NCBI GenBank assembly: GCA_910574965.1
Contig: CAJTDB010000015.1
Span: 19,210 to 83,209 of the forward strand
Direction: 5' to 3'
Source of the DNA: Lachnospiraceae bacterium
GTDB lineage: Bacteria > Bacillota > Clostridia > Lachnospirales > Lachnospiraceae
DNA length: 64,000 nt
Shown here: positions 18,953 to 27,186 of the stretch, piece by piece
How positions within the stretch are numbered: position 1 is the first letter of the stretch
How the letters are laid out: each line of letters begins with the position of its first letter
Notes under the pieces: generated by a model
Databases searched by the model: none
Seen by the model: the letters and a program-made list of their open reading frames with translations, nothing else
What the model was told of the DNA's origin: nothing
Position numbers and translations under genes: made by a program

Positions 18953-19570
18953 TTAAAATGCCATCCGCTTCAGGGCCTCTTTTAAGACCGCTTCCACATC
19001 CATACCATCTGCAGGACCTACCGAACGCACCACCTTCAGCGCTTCCGTGCTTCCATAGCCAAGGGCTACCAGCGCCTCCACGGCCTCCTGCACCACCTGA
19101 CTGCCGGCAGCCGCAGCCGCCTCCGGCGTGATGTGATCGGAAGCCAGCTTCTTCTCAAAAGCTTCCTCCAGATCCAGCTTGTCCTTCAGCTCCAATATGA
19201 TCTTCTGGGCTGTCTTCGCCCCGATTCCCGGCGTTTTCGCAATCCGTTTCGCATCGTCCGCCAGAATGGCAAAGCGAAGATCATCCGCCCCTAAACAGGA
19301 CAGAATGTTCAGTCCCGCCTTTGGCCCCACTCCGCTGACACCGGTGAGCATCCGAAACATCTGCAAATCGTCTTTCGTCAGAAAACCGAACAGGACGGCC
19401 GCATCCTCCCGTATCTGCATGTAAGTATACAGTTTTACCCTTCGGCCCACCCCGCCCAATATGGACAAAAGCTGCCCCGGCACCAGCACCTCATAGCCGA
19501 TCCCGTTCACATCCAGCACCACACTGCTTTCTGTCAGATCGGCAATCTCTCCTTTTAAAAACGCAATCAT
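18953..19570 (-). CDS. ruvA: Holliday junction DNA-binding protein RuvA
   Basis: 205-residue protein with the three RuvA domains: N-terminal OB fold beginning MIAFLKGEIADLTESSVVLD, a central double helix-hairpin-helix (LTGVSGVGPKAGLNILS and KTPGIGAKTAQKIILELKDK), a flexible Ala-rich linker and a C-terminal RuvB-binding three-helix domain (EALVALGYGSTEALK). The ATG at 19570 has AAGGA upstream, and the longer in-frame extension to 19597 is not needed. It binds four-way junctions and loads RuvB, encoded directly downstream. Confidence 0.96.
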   Translation of the reverse strand: MIAFLKGEIADLTESSVVLDVNGIGYEVLVPGQLLSILGGVGRRVKLYTYMQIREDAAVLFGFLTKDDLQMFRMLTGVSGVGPKAGLNILSCLGADDLRFAILADDAKRIAKTPGIGAKTAQKIILELKDKLDLEEAFEKKLASDHITPEAAAAAGSQVVQEAVEALVALGYGSTEALKVVRSVGPADGMDVEAVLKEALKRMAF

Positions 19571-19655
19571 ATGTATCTGTCCTTTTCCCGCACACATCCA
19601 TGAACTGTTTTTATCATATCATGTTCAGCAGAAAACTGCAACCATATGTTCGATT

Positions 19656-19979
19656 TTAATTTTCGGATACCTCTGCTGTCACCCGGTTAGGCATACAGAC
19701 GATCACTTCACGCACACTGCTTATAGGAGCCGTATGTACGCAGATCTGATCCGGACAGTCTCCGTAAATCATAACTGCCTTTCCATCTGTAATCTGAAGG
19801 CGGTTCGTCCCGTTGATTTCCACAGTCTGATCTTCCTGCAGGCTGTAGCGCCCGTACTCTTTGCCGTCCACCCGCACAACCACACTGGCCCCGCCGGACC
19901 GGGTTCCGTATAAAAAAGCACCGGACAGGCAGGCAAGCAGCAGAACCCCTGCTGCCAGCATCCAGTCATTTTTCTTCAT
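19656..19979 (-). CDS. NusG domain II-containing membrane-anchored protein
   Basis: 107-residue protein with one N-terminal hydrophobic anchor (about residues 6-24) followed by a small extracytoplasmic beta domain: VVVRVDGKEYGRYSLQ, NRLQITDGKAVMIYGDCPDQICV and ICMPNRVTAEV-like end. This is the NusG_II superfamily fold, common as a small secreted protein in Firmicutes, of unknown role. The two cysteines in GDCPDQICVH are conserved in such proteins as far as I recall. It leads the ruvAB operon from its own promoter. Confidence 0.8.
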   Translation of the reverse strand: MKKNDWMLAAGVLLLACLSGAFLYGTRSGGASVVVRVDGKEYGRYSLQEDQTVEINGTNRLQITDGKAVMIYGDCPDQICVHTAPISSVREVIVCMPNRVTAEVSEN

Positions 19980-20019
19980 TTGAGCCTCCTGGTCTGTTTT
20001 TACCTACGATTTAAAACAC

Positions 20020-20048
20020 ATTATACCATCAATCGCTTTTTAGAACAA
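20020..20048 (-). promoter_or_regulatory. Sigma-A promoter of the nusG-II/ruvAB/zapA operon
   Basis: On the minus strand TTGTTC (20043-20048) is separated by 17 nt from a perfect TATAAT (20020-20025), about 40 nt upstream of the NusG domain II gene. No other promoter this good is seen before the seven-gene run down to the PBP. Confidence 0.65.
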
Positions 20049-20164
20049 CGCCCTCAAAGTTGTGCCATAATTTAGAAAAATGATTCATTCAGTTTGTGGA
20101 GTGACCATATTTTCAGAAAACCCATAAAAATACACATTGTAAAATCTACAGAAAAACGCCAACC

Positions 20165-20947
20165 TCAGTATTTATAAATATTATAAATATTAATCAATAT
20201 CATCAGCACCATCAGTCCGATAAACAGCCGGTCTACTATTCGCTCTTCCATTCGTTTATTCGCTGCCCGTCCGCATACACCTCCCAGAATGCCGCCGCAA
20301 ACCATCAGCACCAGAAGTTTTACCGGAAATTCCGGTATACTTCCTGTCGCCAAGGAGGAGAGAAGGCTTGCCGTCTGGGAAAAGAAGATGATATACAAAG
20401 AGCTTTCCGCTGCCTCTTTTGTAGACATGGAAAAGAAGAAAAACAAAACGACGAGATTCACAGGTCCGCCGCCAATGCCGAGAAAGGAAGAAAGGATGCC
20501 AAGGGAGATTCCGATCAGGATACAGCCCGCCGGGGCTTTCACATGCCGGGTATGTATTCGGTCTTTGAACAAGGTATAAGCCAGCGTACCAGCCGTCACC
20601 AGCAGCAGGCAGAACGCCTGGACAGCCCCCACCCGGTTTCTGTCCGGACTTAAAGAGGCCACAAAGGAAAACAGCTCTTTTCCGGCCAAACCGCCGAGAG
20701 CTGCTCCTGCGGCCATCGGAAATCGGACCTTTTTGTCTCCTTTGGCATTTCCGCCTGCCCTGCTCTTTAAAACCGCATAGGCAGTCATGGACAAAACCGT
20801 ACAGCCGGACAAGAAACTGATCGTTTCCACATCCAGTATTCCAAAAGCGTCCAGTACCGGTTTGATAATCACACCGCCGCCGATGCCGCAGACAGCACCG
20901 ACGGCAGAGGCCAGAAAACAGATAAGAAAAAAGATCATATAAACCAT
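20165..20947 (-). CDS. TauE/SafE (TSUP) family sulfite/organosulfonate exporter
   Basis: 260-residue polytopic membrane protein with about eight hydrophobic segments. It shows the two internal TSUP repeats with Gly-rich signatures: AVGAVCGIGGGVIIKPVLDAFG in the first segment and GILSSFLGIGGGPVNLVVLFF in the second. The family exports sulfite, sulfoacetate or other sulfonates, and members sit at the end of sulfoglycolysis operons. It starts 3 nt after the dehydrogenase stop and is the last gene of the catabolic operon, fitting export of a pathway product. The exact substrate cannot be read from sequence, and TSUP proteins with other anions exist. Confidence 0.85.
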   Translation of the reverse strand: MVYMIFFLICFLASAVGAVCGIGGGVIIKPVLDAFGILDVETISFLSGCTVLSMTAYAVLKSRAGGNAKGDKKVRFPMAAGAALGGLAGKELFSFVASLSPDRNRVGAVQAFCLLLVTAGTLAYTLFKDRIHTRHVKAPAGCILIGISLGILSSFLGIGGGPVNLVVLFFFFSMSTKEAAESSLYIIFFSQTASLLSSLATGSIPEFPVKLLVLMVCGGILGGVCGRAANKRMEERIVDRLFIGLMVLMILINIYNIYKY

Positions 20948-20950
20948 GTT

Positions 20951-21976
20951 CTATTTGTCCCGGATCCGGATCAGGACTTTCATATACCGGCCTGGATGAT
21001 CAATCATATCCTGAAACGCAGCCGCTGCATTTTTCATATCGACAATATGAGAAATAAAACAGTCTGTATTTACTTTTCCCTCTGAGATCAGTCGGATAGA
21101 TTCCGGAAAGCACTGACAGCTATTTCTGGAACCTGTGACCATCAGCTCTTTGCGCGTAATATTGGCCGTATCAAAATGGCTGTACGGCACATGAGGCCAG
21201 CCGATCAAAACAATACGGCCGCATACGCTGATGTATTCATGAATGTGCTCCAGCACTGGTTTTGCACCAGAACACTCAAAGATCACATTCGGCATATCCC
21301 CATTCGTCAGACCGTACAGATAGGAAACAGCATCTTCCTTTACATTGTTGCATACATGGGTGAATCCCATTTCTTTCGCTTTATCCAGACGCTCGTCCAC
21401 CGGATCAAAGAAAATCGGCACCGCTCCATAAGTCTTGACGATCATCCCGCAGATCAGTCCGATAGCGCCCGCACCGATAATCAGGCAATGATCTCCTGCT
21501 TTCACTCCCGCCTGATGGGCCGCATGAATTCCGATCGTATAAGGTTCAATCATACACGCCTGTTCATCAGTCATCTGCTCCGGCACCTTATACATCTTGG
21601 AAACCGGCACACAAGCCCTCTCCACCATCAGACCATCGATGTGCACACCGTACGTCTTCAGATTTTTGCAGCAGTTATATTTTCCCTGGCGGCAGGCAAA
21701 GCATTCCCCGCATCCATGATAAGGCTCTACTACTACCCGATCGCCAGCCTTGATTCCTTTGTCATTTTCTCCGATGGAGAGCACTGTCCCTACTGCTTCA
21801 TGTCCGATAACCACCGGATAGACCGTATTGGCATTATTTCCCGAAAAAGAGTGAACATCAGTTCCGCATACTCCGCACATATGGATTTCCACCACTGCAT
21901 GGTCCGGCTTGTCTGTCACTTCCGGAAATTCTTTCATGTACATTTTAAATTTTTCTTCTACGAATAAACCTTTCAT
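20951..21976 (-). CDS. Zinc-dependent medium-chain dehydrogenase/reductase
   Basis: 341-residue NAD(P)-dependent alcohol/polyol dehydrogenase. Catalytic zinc ligands are in CGVCGTDVH and GHEAVG with the EP of MIEPYTIG. The structural zinc site has four cysteines in GCGECFACRQGKYNCC. The nucleotide-binding loop is IIGAGAIGLICG, with no acidic residue obvious for strict NAD choice. It resembles sorbitol/threonine/L-galactonate-type enzymes. Within this operon it may oxidise the incoming sugar or reduce an aldehyde product such as sulfoacetaldehyde; the latter would match the final step of a sulfo-transketolase pathway. AGAGGT precedes the ATG at 21976, and the gene follows the RpiB-like gene by 13 nt. 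Confidence 0.88.
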   Translation of the reverse strand: MKGLFVEEKFKMYMKEFPEVTDKPDHAVVEIHMCGVCGTDVHSFSGNNANTVYPVVIGHEAVGTVLSIGENDKGIKAGDRVVVEPYHGCGECFACRQGKYNCCKNLKTYGVHIDGLMVERACVPVSKMYKVPEQMTDEQACMIEPYTIGIHAAHQAGVKAGDHCLIIGAGAIGLICGMIVKTYGAVPIFFDPVDERLDKAKEMGFTHVCNNVKEDAVSYLYGLTNGDMPNVIFECSGAKPVLEHIHEYISVCGRIVLIGWPHVPYSHFDTANITRKELMVTGSRNSCQCFPESIRLISEGKVNTDCFISHIVDMKNAAAAFQDMIDHPGRYMKVLIRIRDK

Positions 21977-21989
21977 CTGTATGCACCTC

Positions 21990-22463
21990 TTATCTGAATA
22001 CTTTCTCTTCGTGATCTGCCATAACTTTCTTCTGTTCCGTCAGGAAATCTGCTCTCCACTGTGGAAAATCCTCCACAAATGCCGTTGAAAGGAACCGGTT
22101 CACAATATCTTTTGCCATAGTCTCTCCTATCAGAAAGGCCCCCATGCAAAGGATGTTGGCATCATTGATCTTCCGGCAGTATTCCGCCGCATAGACGCTC
22201 TCTACCACTGCCGCATAGACTCCTTTGTTCTTATTGGCAGCAATGGCCATCCCCATGCCGGTGCCGCAGATCAGTATCCCCCTTTCCGCCTGCCCTGACT
22301 GAAGCATCTTCGCTGCAGCCGGACCGGTCAGCGTATGCGGTCTTGGCTGCTCCGGATCCACCGTTCCCACATCCGTCACCTCATAGCCCTGCTCTGTCAG
22401 CATGGCTTTTATCGATTCCTTTAAAGAATATCCAACCTTATCCGATCCGATTACGATTTTCAT
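21990..22463 (-). CDS. Divergent RpiB/LacAB-family sugar isomerase
   Basis: 157-residue isomerase of the ribose-5-phosphate isomerase B family. The catalytic cysteine loop ICGTGMGMAIAANKNKG is intact, but the DHAG signature reads SDKVGYSLKE (His to Lys), the DYP signature reads PHTLTG, and RxHNAN reads RKINDANIL (His to Ile). The C-terminal Arg/His phosphate-binding segment is also unlike classical RpiB (FPQWRADFL). In RpiB these positions handle ring opening and the 5-phosphate. Their loss suggests an acyclic or non-phosphate substrate, as for SqwI, the RpiB homologue isomerising 4-deoxy-4-sulfoerythrose, or EryI. AGGAGG precedes the ATG, and a palindromic repeat lies directly upstream. Confidence 0.85.
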   Translation of the reverse strand: MKIVIGSDKVGYSLKESIKAMLTEQGYEVTDVGTVDPEQPRPHTLTGPAAAKMLQSGQAERGILICGTGMGMAIAANKNKGVYAAVVESVYAAEYCRKINDANILCMGAFLIGETMAKDIVNRFLSTAFVEDFPQWRADFLTEQKKVMADHEEKVFR

Positions 22464-22481
22464 ATATTTTGCCTCCTATTT

Positions 22482-22584
22482 AAAGTTCCGCATCTGCCCT
22501 GACAATGCCCTTATAGGAGAAGCATTTTCCGGCACTCCGTCCCTGAAAATCCTTCTGGGCATTTTCAGTGCAGATGCTGTTTGA
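22482..22584 (-). repeat. Palindromic repeat E2 upstream of the RpiB-like gene
   Basis: About 102 bp opening AAAGTTCCGCATCTG and closing GATGCTGTTT, with outer arms GCATCTGC and GCAGATGC, middle arms near AATGCCC and GGGCATT, and inner arms AGAAGCATTTTC and GAAAATCCTTCT. A further AAAGTTCCGCATC (22584-22597) starts what may be a truncated second unit. It occupies nearly all of the transaldolase-to-RpiB gap and stops 18 nt before the start codon. Confidence 0.85.
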
Positions 22585-22613
22585 AAGTTCCGCATCCACC
22601 CTTTTAGTGCACT

Positions 22614-23927
22614 TTATTTTGCCCCATTGGCCGCGTTCATAAACCGGCGGTGGAACTGTACTACCAGCGGATTGGAAGTAAATTCCATCAAAAGCGAAGG
22701 CGCCGCTGTAATTACCACACGGTCTGTCATATCTGCAAATTCCGGTTCCATCAAAAGCCGATCAATATACGGATAGTAGTTCTCGCCCTGCATATTGCAG
22801 ATAATCAGTCTCGTATCCGGAAGATTTGCCTGCTTCAGACAGCGTAGATTGTGCCGGATACCGTCCAGCCCGTCTGCCATGGGATCGCTTAAGAAACCGC
22901 GGTATTTTAAAACCTCCCGTGCTCTTGTATAAGCCGCAAAGAGGTCCCCGGACACTTCCTTTGCAGACAAATAGTCATTCTCTACCATATATGTTCGAAG
23001 CTGTTCAATAAACAGCGGATCCCCCGTTTCCTCATACGCTTTCATGTAACCCGCCATCTGCATACTCTGAGAATGCCGGAACATAATAAAACTGTTGATA
23101 AAATATGGCCGTGCCTGCAGCGCCATAGCCGTCTGATACGGCTCAAACATCAAAGTATAGTTCACCCGGTATCCATGTTCCTGCAGCATAAGTGCCAGAT
23201 TATGCCCCCGGAAAAAGTCTTCCGGCTCTCCCTGGTTGTACCTTCTCGAAAGCCGTTTATCCCCCTCCATAAGTTCCTGTACATTTCCGGCATGAACCGG
23301 TCCCGTATGCGGTACCTTGATCACTACACGATACTTGGAGAGCATCTCTTTAAAGCGTGCAGCTTCCTCTAAAATCTCTGTTTCACTGGAATGAAACGGA
23401 TCGTTCAGCTCCACACTGATATCGCAGCCCGGTCCTAAGATGCTGCCGATATCTCTCATCACCTCGTCCCGTGTCTTGTATTTCCCGCCCACATTGGCCG
23501 AAGGATTATTGATAAACTGATTGTAGATAATCGCCGGATTACAGGTGAGATTTCCAATCAGATTTTTCATGCTCTCCACTTCGCAGGGATTGGCACAGTC
23601 CGCACTGAAAATCAGTTTGGTAGGCCGCTTTTTCCCGTTTTTATCATAAGCAATGTTCCGCTTCAAATCTGCGAGAACCGCCCCGTCCGGCTGCAGCTCA
23701 TAAACTACCTGGAATCCTGCCGGAGTCTCCCCTTCCGGGGTATGAAATTCCCGGATCACATCCTGAAAACGCTCCGTAACTCCTAAAGCCTTTCCCCGTT
23801 TCAGAACCGCATCGTAAAGCTCCGTACTGATTTCATGGTCTTCAATCCGCTGAATCTCCTTTTCCTGACCGTCCATGACTTTAAGCTGACCTGTCAGACT
23901 TCTGACTGTGCATTTTAAACCTTCCAT
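22614..23927 (-). CDS. Long transaldolase-family (class I aldolase) protein
   Basis: 437-residue protein whose central part matches the transaldolase barrel: GNLTCNPAIIYNQF, ISVELNDPFHSSETEILEEA, the strand with candidate Schiff-base lysine YRVVIKVPHTGPVHAGN, then GYRVNYTLMFEPYQTAMAL and ARPYFINSFIMF in place of the usual SPFVGR. It is longer than usual transaldolases (about 220-380 residues), with an N-terminal domain of about 120 residues and a C-terminal extension. I start at ATG 23927 because AGGAGG precedes it; the maximal frame to 23999 is not supported. Sulfofructose transaldolase (SftT) is a precedent for this fold acting on sulfosugars. The substrate here is unknown. Confidence 0.75.
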   Translation of the reverse strand: MEGLKCTVRSLTGQLKVMDGQEKEIQRIEDHEISTELYDAVLKRGKALGVTERFQDVIREFHTPEGETPAGFQVVYELQPDGAVLADLKRNIAYDKNGKKRPTKLIFSADCANPCEVESMKNLIGNLTCNPAIIYNQFINNPSANVGGKYKTRDEVMRDIGSILGPGCDISVELNDPFHSSETEILEEAARFKEMLSKYRVVIKVPHTGPVHAGNVQELMEGDKRLSRRYNQGEPEDFFRGHNLALMLQEHGYRVNYTLMFEPYQTAMALQARPYFINSFIMFRHSQSMQMAGYMKAYEETGDPLFIEQLRTYMVENDYLSAKEVSGDLFAAYTRAREVLKYRGFLSDPMADGLDGIRHNLRCLKQANLPDTRLIICNMQGENYYPYIDRLLMEPEFADMTDRVVITAAPSLLMEFTSNPLVVQFHRRFMNAANGAK

Positions 23928-23937
23928 CCTTAGCCTC

Positions 23938-24693
23938 CTACCACCATTTAATCTGTTCTGTAATATGTTTTCTAAGTGTGATAAAATCTTCGCCGGCAAT
24001 ATCTCTTGGATACGGCAGCTTATTTTCCACGATCTCTTTGATTGCTGCCGGCTTGTTTGTCAGGATCAGACACCGTTCCGACAGATAGACCGCCTCTTCT
24101 ATGTTGTGTGTGATAAAGACTACCGTTGTTCCAAATTCCCGCCAGAGCCGCAGCACTTCATCTTCCAGATAAAACCGGAGCTTAATATCCATCTGCCCAT
24201 AAGGCTCATCCATCAAAAGCAGATCCGGCTGCATGGCAAATGCCCGGCCGATGATGACTCTCTGTTCGGAACTTACGGATAATTGCCCTGGGTAAGATTT
24301 TCGGAATTTTTCCAATCCCATAATGCGAATGATTGTTTCTACCCGTTCCTGAATCTCTTTCTCTGGAAGCTTCTTGATCTTCAGGCCGAACTTTAGGTTT
24401 TCCTCCACTGTAAGCCATGGGAAAGAGGAAGGTTCCTGGAAGACACATGCCAGATTATGTTTCTTTGGATCTGCCAGCTCTCCGTCAATCCTGAGTTCTC
24501 CGCCGGTTGGCTCGTAGATCTTGGTCAGCATATTCAGAAATGTTGTCTTGCCGCAGCCTGTAGGCCCGACCACACACATAAATTCTCCTTTTTTTATATC
24601 AAAAGAAATATTGTCCAGCACATGCAGACTGCCGAATTTCTTGGTCAGATTTTTTACCTGCACTTTCACTTCATTATGCTCTGCTGTACTCAT
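23938..24693 (-). CDS. ABC transporter ATPase with degenerate signature motif
   Basis: 251-residue ATPase of the SsuB/TauB/NrtD subfamily. Walker A is VVGPTGCGKTTFLN, the Q-loop CVFQEPSSFPWL, Walker B LLLMDEPYGQMD and the switch histidine FITHNIEEAV. The signature LSGGQ is replaced by LSVSSEQRVIIGRAF, losing both glycines. In ABC dimers this motif completes the partner's ATP site, so the heterodimer with the other ATPase probably has one weakened site. The ATG at 24693 follows AAGGAGG; the frame extends to 24771 but without a ribosome site. Part of the operon's importer. Confidence 0.9.
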   Translation of the reverse strand: MSTAEHNEVKVQVKNLTKKFGSLHVLDNISFDIKKGEFMCVVGPTGCGKTTFLNMLTKIYEPTGGELRIDGELADPKKHNLACVFQEPSSFPWLTVEENLKFGLKIKKLPEKEIQERVETIIRIMGLEKFRKSYPGQLSVSSEQRVIIGRAFAMQPDLLLMDEPYGQMDIKLRFYLEDEVLRLWREFGTTVVFITHNIEEAVYLSERCLILTNKPAAIKEIVENKLPYPRDIAGEDFITLRKHITEQIKWW

Positions 24694-24796
24694 GCTACCT
24701 CCTTGTATAATGAAAGCTCTGCACCTGCTGCCATGTCCTTTCTGCCCGCAGGCATTCCCGGCCGCAGCCAAAGACAGATGCCAATTGCTAAAAGAC

Positions 24797-25558
24797 CTAT
24801 AAAGCCAGGTCTGTATTGTCCGAGATCATAGCTCGAAGCTTCAAAAATTCTTGTGAGATCACGTCTCTTGGACGTTTCAGATCATTTACATAGATCTCTT
24901 TCATCCGGGCCGGACACTCGCTGAACAGCACAATTCGGTCGCCCAAGAAACAGGCTTCCTCAATGTTATTTGTAACGAAGATGATCGTCCGCTTCTCCTG
25001 TTCCCAGATTCTTTGCACCTCCTGCTCCATAACAAAACGCGTCTGCGCATCCAGCGCTCCAAAAGGTTCATCCATCAAAAGGATTTCCGGATCGTTCGTA
25101 TATGCTCTTGCAATACCGACTCTTTGTTTCATTCCTCCTGAAAGCTGTGCCGGATATGCCTTTTCAAATCCATTCAGTCCCACCAGATCAATATAGGACT
25201 GTGCTTTCTTTCTTCTCTCCTCTTTCTTGACACCACGGAATTTAGGACCGATCTCCGTATTCTGCATAACCGTTTTCCAGGGCATCAGCGCCAATTTTTG
25301 AAATACCATCCCAATTCGCCGGTCACTGCCCTGAATCACACTGCCATCCAGCCGGATCTCTCCGGATGTAGGCTGCTCCAGTCCTGCAATCATGTTCAGA
25401 AGCACCGTCTTCCCGCAGTTTCCAGGACCTAACAGAACCAGAAACTCGTTGTCATAAACTTTCAGATCGATCTTCTCAACGGCCTGAAACCGGCCTTCTT
25501 TTGTCTCATAAGACTTTGACAGCTCCGAAATCTCCAGTCTTACCTTATGCTCATCCAT
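24797..25558 (-). CDS. ABC transporter ATPase, SsuB/TauB-like
   Basis: 253-residue importer ATPase. Walker A reads LLGPGNCGKTVLLN, with the middle glycine changed to Asn but a valid GxxxxGKT. The Q-loop is MVFQKLALMPW, the signature LSGGMKQRVGIARAY is canonical, Walker B is LLMDEPFGALD and the H-loop position reads FVTNNIEEACF with Asn in place of the switch His. With the second ATPase it would form a heterodimer with complementary defects: canonical signature but no switch His here, the reverse there. The ATG at 25558 has AGGAGG 8 nt upstream and overlaps the permease end by 19 nt. Confidence 0.92.
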   Translation of the reverse strand: MDEHKVRLEISELSKSYETKEGRFQAVEKIDLKVYDNEFLVLLGPGNCGKTVLLNMIAGLEQPTSGEIRLDGSVIQGSDRRIGMVFQKLALMPWKTVMQNTEIGPKFRGVKKEERRKKAQSYIDLVGLNGFEKAYPAQLSGGMKQRVGIARAYTNDPEILLMDEPFGALDAQTRFVMEQEVQRIWEQEKRTIIFVTNNIEEACFLGDRIVLFSECPARMKEIYVNDLKRPRDVISQEFLKLRAMISDNTDLAL

Positions 25559-26349
25559 GGACACAGCCTCCTTTCCATAAAGTTTGTGACTGCTGCTAAC
25601 AGCGCACCGATGACTCCAATGGTAATCATTGCCACTAATACAAGCGGCATGTCCAGTCCATCCATTCCTCTCACTACCAGAAATCCCACACCGGATTTGG
25701 CTCCCAGCATCTCTGCCGCCAGCACCACCATCCAGGCCGTACTTGTGGAGGTCCGGATACCTGCAAAGATCGAAGGCAGCGCAGACGGAATGGCCACTTC
25801 AAACAACATCTGAAACCGATTGGCATTAAACGCGGTTCCCACGTTCAGATACAACTGCTCCACGGACGACAGTCCTGCATGTGTATTGATAACCACCGGC
25901 ATAACCGCTCCGATGAACACAATCAGAATTTTAGGAAATTCATCGATCCCGAACCAGATCGTAATCAGAGGAATCCATGCAATAGGCGGAATGGGCCGGA
26001 TAAATGCAAAGATTGTACCAAAGAATGCATCCATCTTCCGGTTCCACCCAATGATAATGCCAAAAGAAATACCAATAAGCCACGAGAAGAACAGTGCGAT
26101 GCACACCCGCTTCAGGCTTGCCAGAATATGCCCCGGATAGCTCACCCGCATGATTGGCTTCTCCCACAGAAGCAGGAACCGCTCCCAGGTAGCCTGAATT
26201 GTGGGAAAGGAGTCCGGCGAATTTGAGGAAGCCAGATGCCAGCTAAGAATCAGCAGCAATATGGACAGGACCGGCAGCAGCCGATACCCCCAGTCTGCCC
26301 AGGCCGTCTTTTTCCGTTCTTCTACCGTCGATTTGTTCGTACCGCCCAT
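25540..26349 (-). CDS. ABC transporter permease, SsuC/TauC-like (second)
   Basis: 269-residue integral membrane protein with about six membrane segments and the cytoplasmic EAA-type coupling loop near FNANRFQMLFEVAIPSALPS. IRPIPPIAWIPLITIWFGI is typical of sulfonate/nitrate/taurine permeases. The maximal frame starts at 26463 inside the other permease gene, but ATG 26349 lies right after that gene's stop with GGAGGC upstream, so I use it. It pairs with the permease upstream as a heterodimer. Confidence 0.92.
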   Translation of the reverse strand: MGGTNKSTVEERKKTAWADWGYRLLPVLSILLLILSWHLASSNSPDSFPTIQATWERFLLLWEKPIMRVSYPGHILASLKRVCIALFFSWLIGISFGIIIGWNRKMDAFFGTIFAFIRPIPPIAWIPLITIWFGIDEFPKILIVFIGAVMPVVINTHAGLSSVEQLYLNVGTAFNANRFQMLFEVAIPSALPSIFAGIRTSTSTAWMVVLAAEMLGAKSGVGFLVVRGMDGLDMPLVLVAMITIGVIGALLAAVTNFMERRLCPWMSIR

Positions 26350-26350
26350 T

Positions 26351-27166
26351 CTACCGCCTCCATCCTGTAATCCGTTTTTCAAAGATTCCCAGTATTCCTG
26401 TGAACAAAGCGCCCAATGCCCCGATACACACCATACCAAGCATAATGATGTCCGGTCTTGCAAAGCTCCTTCCCATCAGGATCATATAGCCAAGGCCTGC
26501 GTTGGCCGCAAGCATCTCTGCCGCCACAAGCGTGGACCACGCGTTCCCAAGGGCCACCCGAATGCCTGCAAAAGTCATGGGCATAGCCGACGGAATCCCT
26601 ACTTTATAAAAGATTGTAAAATTCGATGCCCCGCAGGTTTTTGCCACATTAATCAGTACTTTCTGCGTCATCTTAATTCCCGCATAGGAATTAATCACAC
26701 ATGGAATAAATGCTGCAAAGAAAATGATAAACGCCTTCGCCCGAAGTCCGATGCCAAGCCATACGATCGTAAGAGGAATCCACGAGATCGGCGGAATGGG
26801 CCGCAGCACTTCAAAGATCGGGCTGAAGAAACGGTCTGCTCCTTTGTACCATCCCATAATCAAACCAAGCGGAACTCCGGTTACGATGGCAAGCACCAGC
26901 CCGGTCACGGCCACTTTCAGACTGGCCAGCGTAGCAATCGGAAGCGTGGAGCCGTCCGGAGACTTGTCAGAAAATTTTCGAATCAGCAGCAGAAAAAGTT
27001 CCGTTGGTTTTGAAATGTACCGGTCTGACACGACTCCCGTTACCAGCAGAAGCTGCCAGACAAATAAAAAAGTCAGTATGCCGGCAATAGAAAGCATTGT
27101 ATATACATATGGATGACAGCCAAGTCCTCGGCCCAGAGGGTCCTTATTCCTAATCTTTCTTTCCAT
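26351..27166 (-). CDS. ABC transporter permease, SsuC/TauC-like (first)
   Basis: 271-residue membrane protein with six predicted membrane segments, LRPIPPISWIPLTIVWLGIG and an EAA loop around CGASNFTIFYKVGIPSAMPM. It resembles the next permease closely enough to suggest duplication. Only a weak ribosome site (AAGAG) lies before its ATG at 27166, and three tandem palindromes separate it from the binding-protein gene, so translation or transcript level may be set lower than for the binding protein. Confidence 0.92.
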   Translation of the reverse strand: MERKIRNKDPLGRGLGCHPYVYTMLSIAGILTFLFVWQLLLVTGVVSDRYISKPTELFLLLIRKFSDKSPDGSTLPIATLASLKVAVTGLVLAIVTGVPLGLIMGWYKGADRFFSPIFEVLRPIPPISWIPLTIVWLGIGLRAKAFIIFFAAFIPCVINSYAGIKMTQKVLINVAKTCGASNFTIFYKVGIPSAMPMTFAGIRVALGNAWSTLVAAEMLAANAGLGYMILMGRSFARPDIIMLGMVCIGALGALFTGILGIFEKRITGWRR

Positions 27167-27186
27167 ACTCTTTTCTCTTTCTTATT

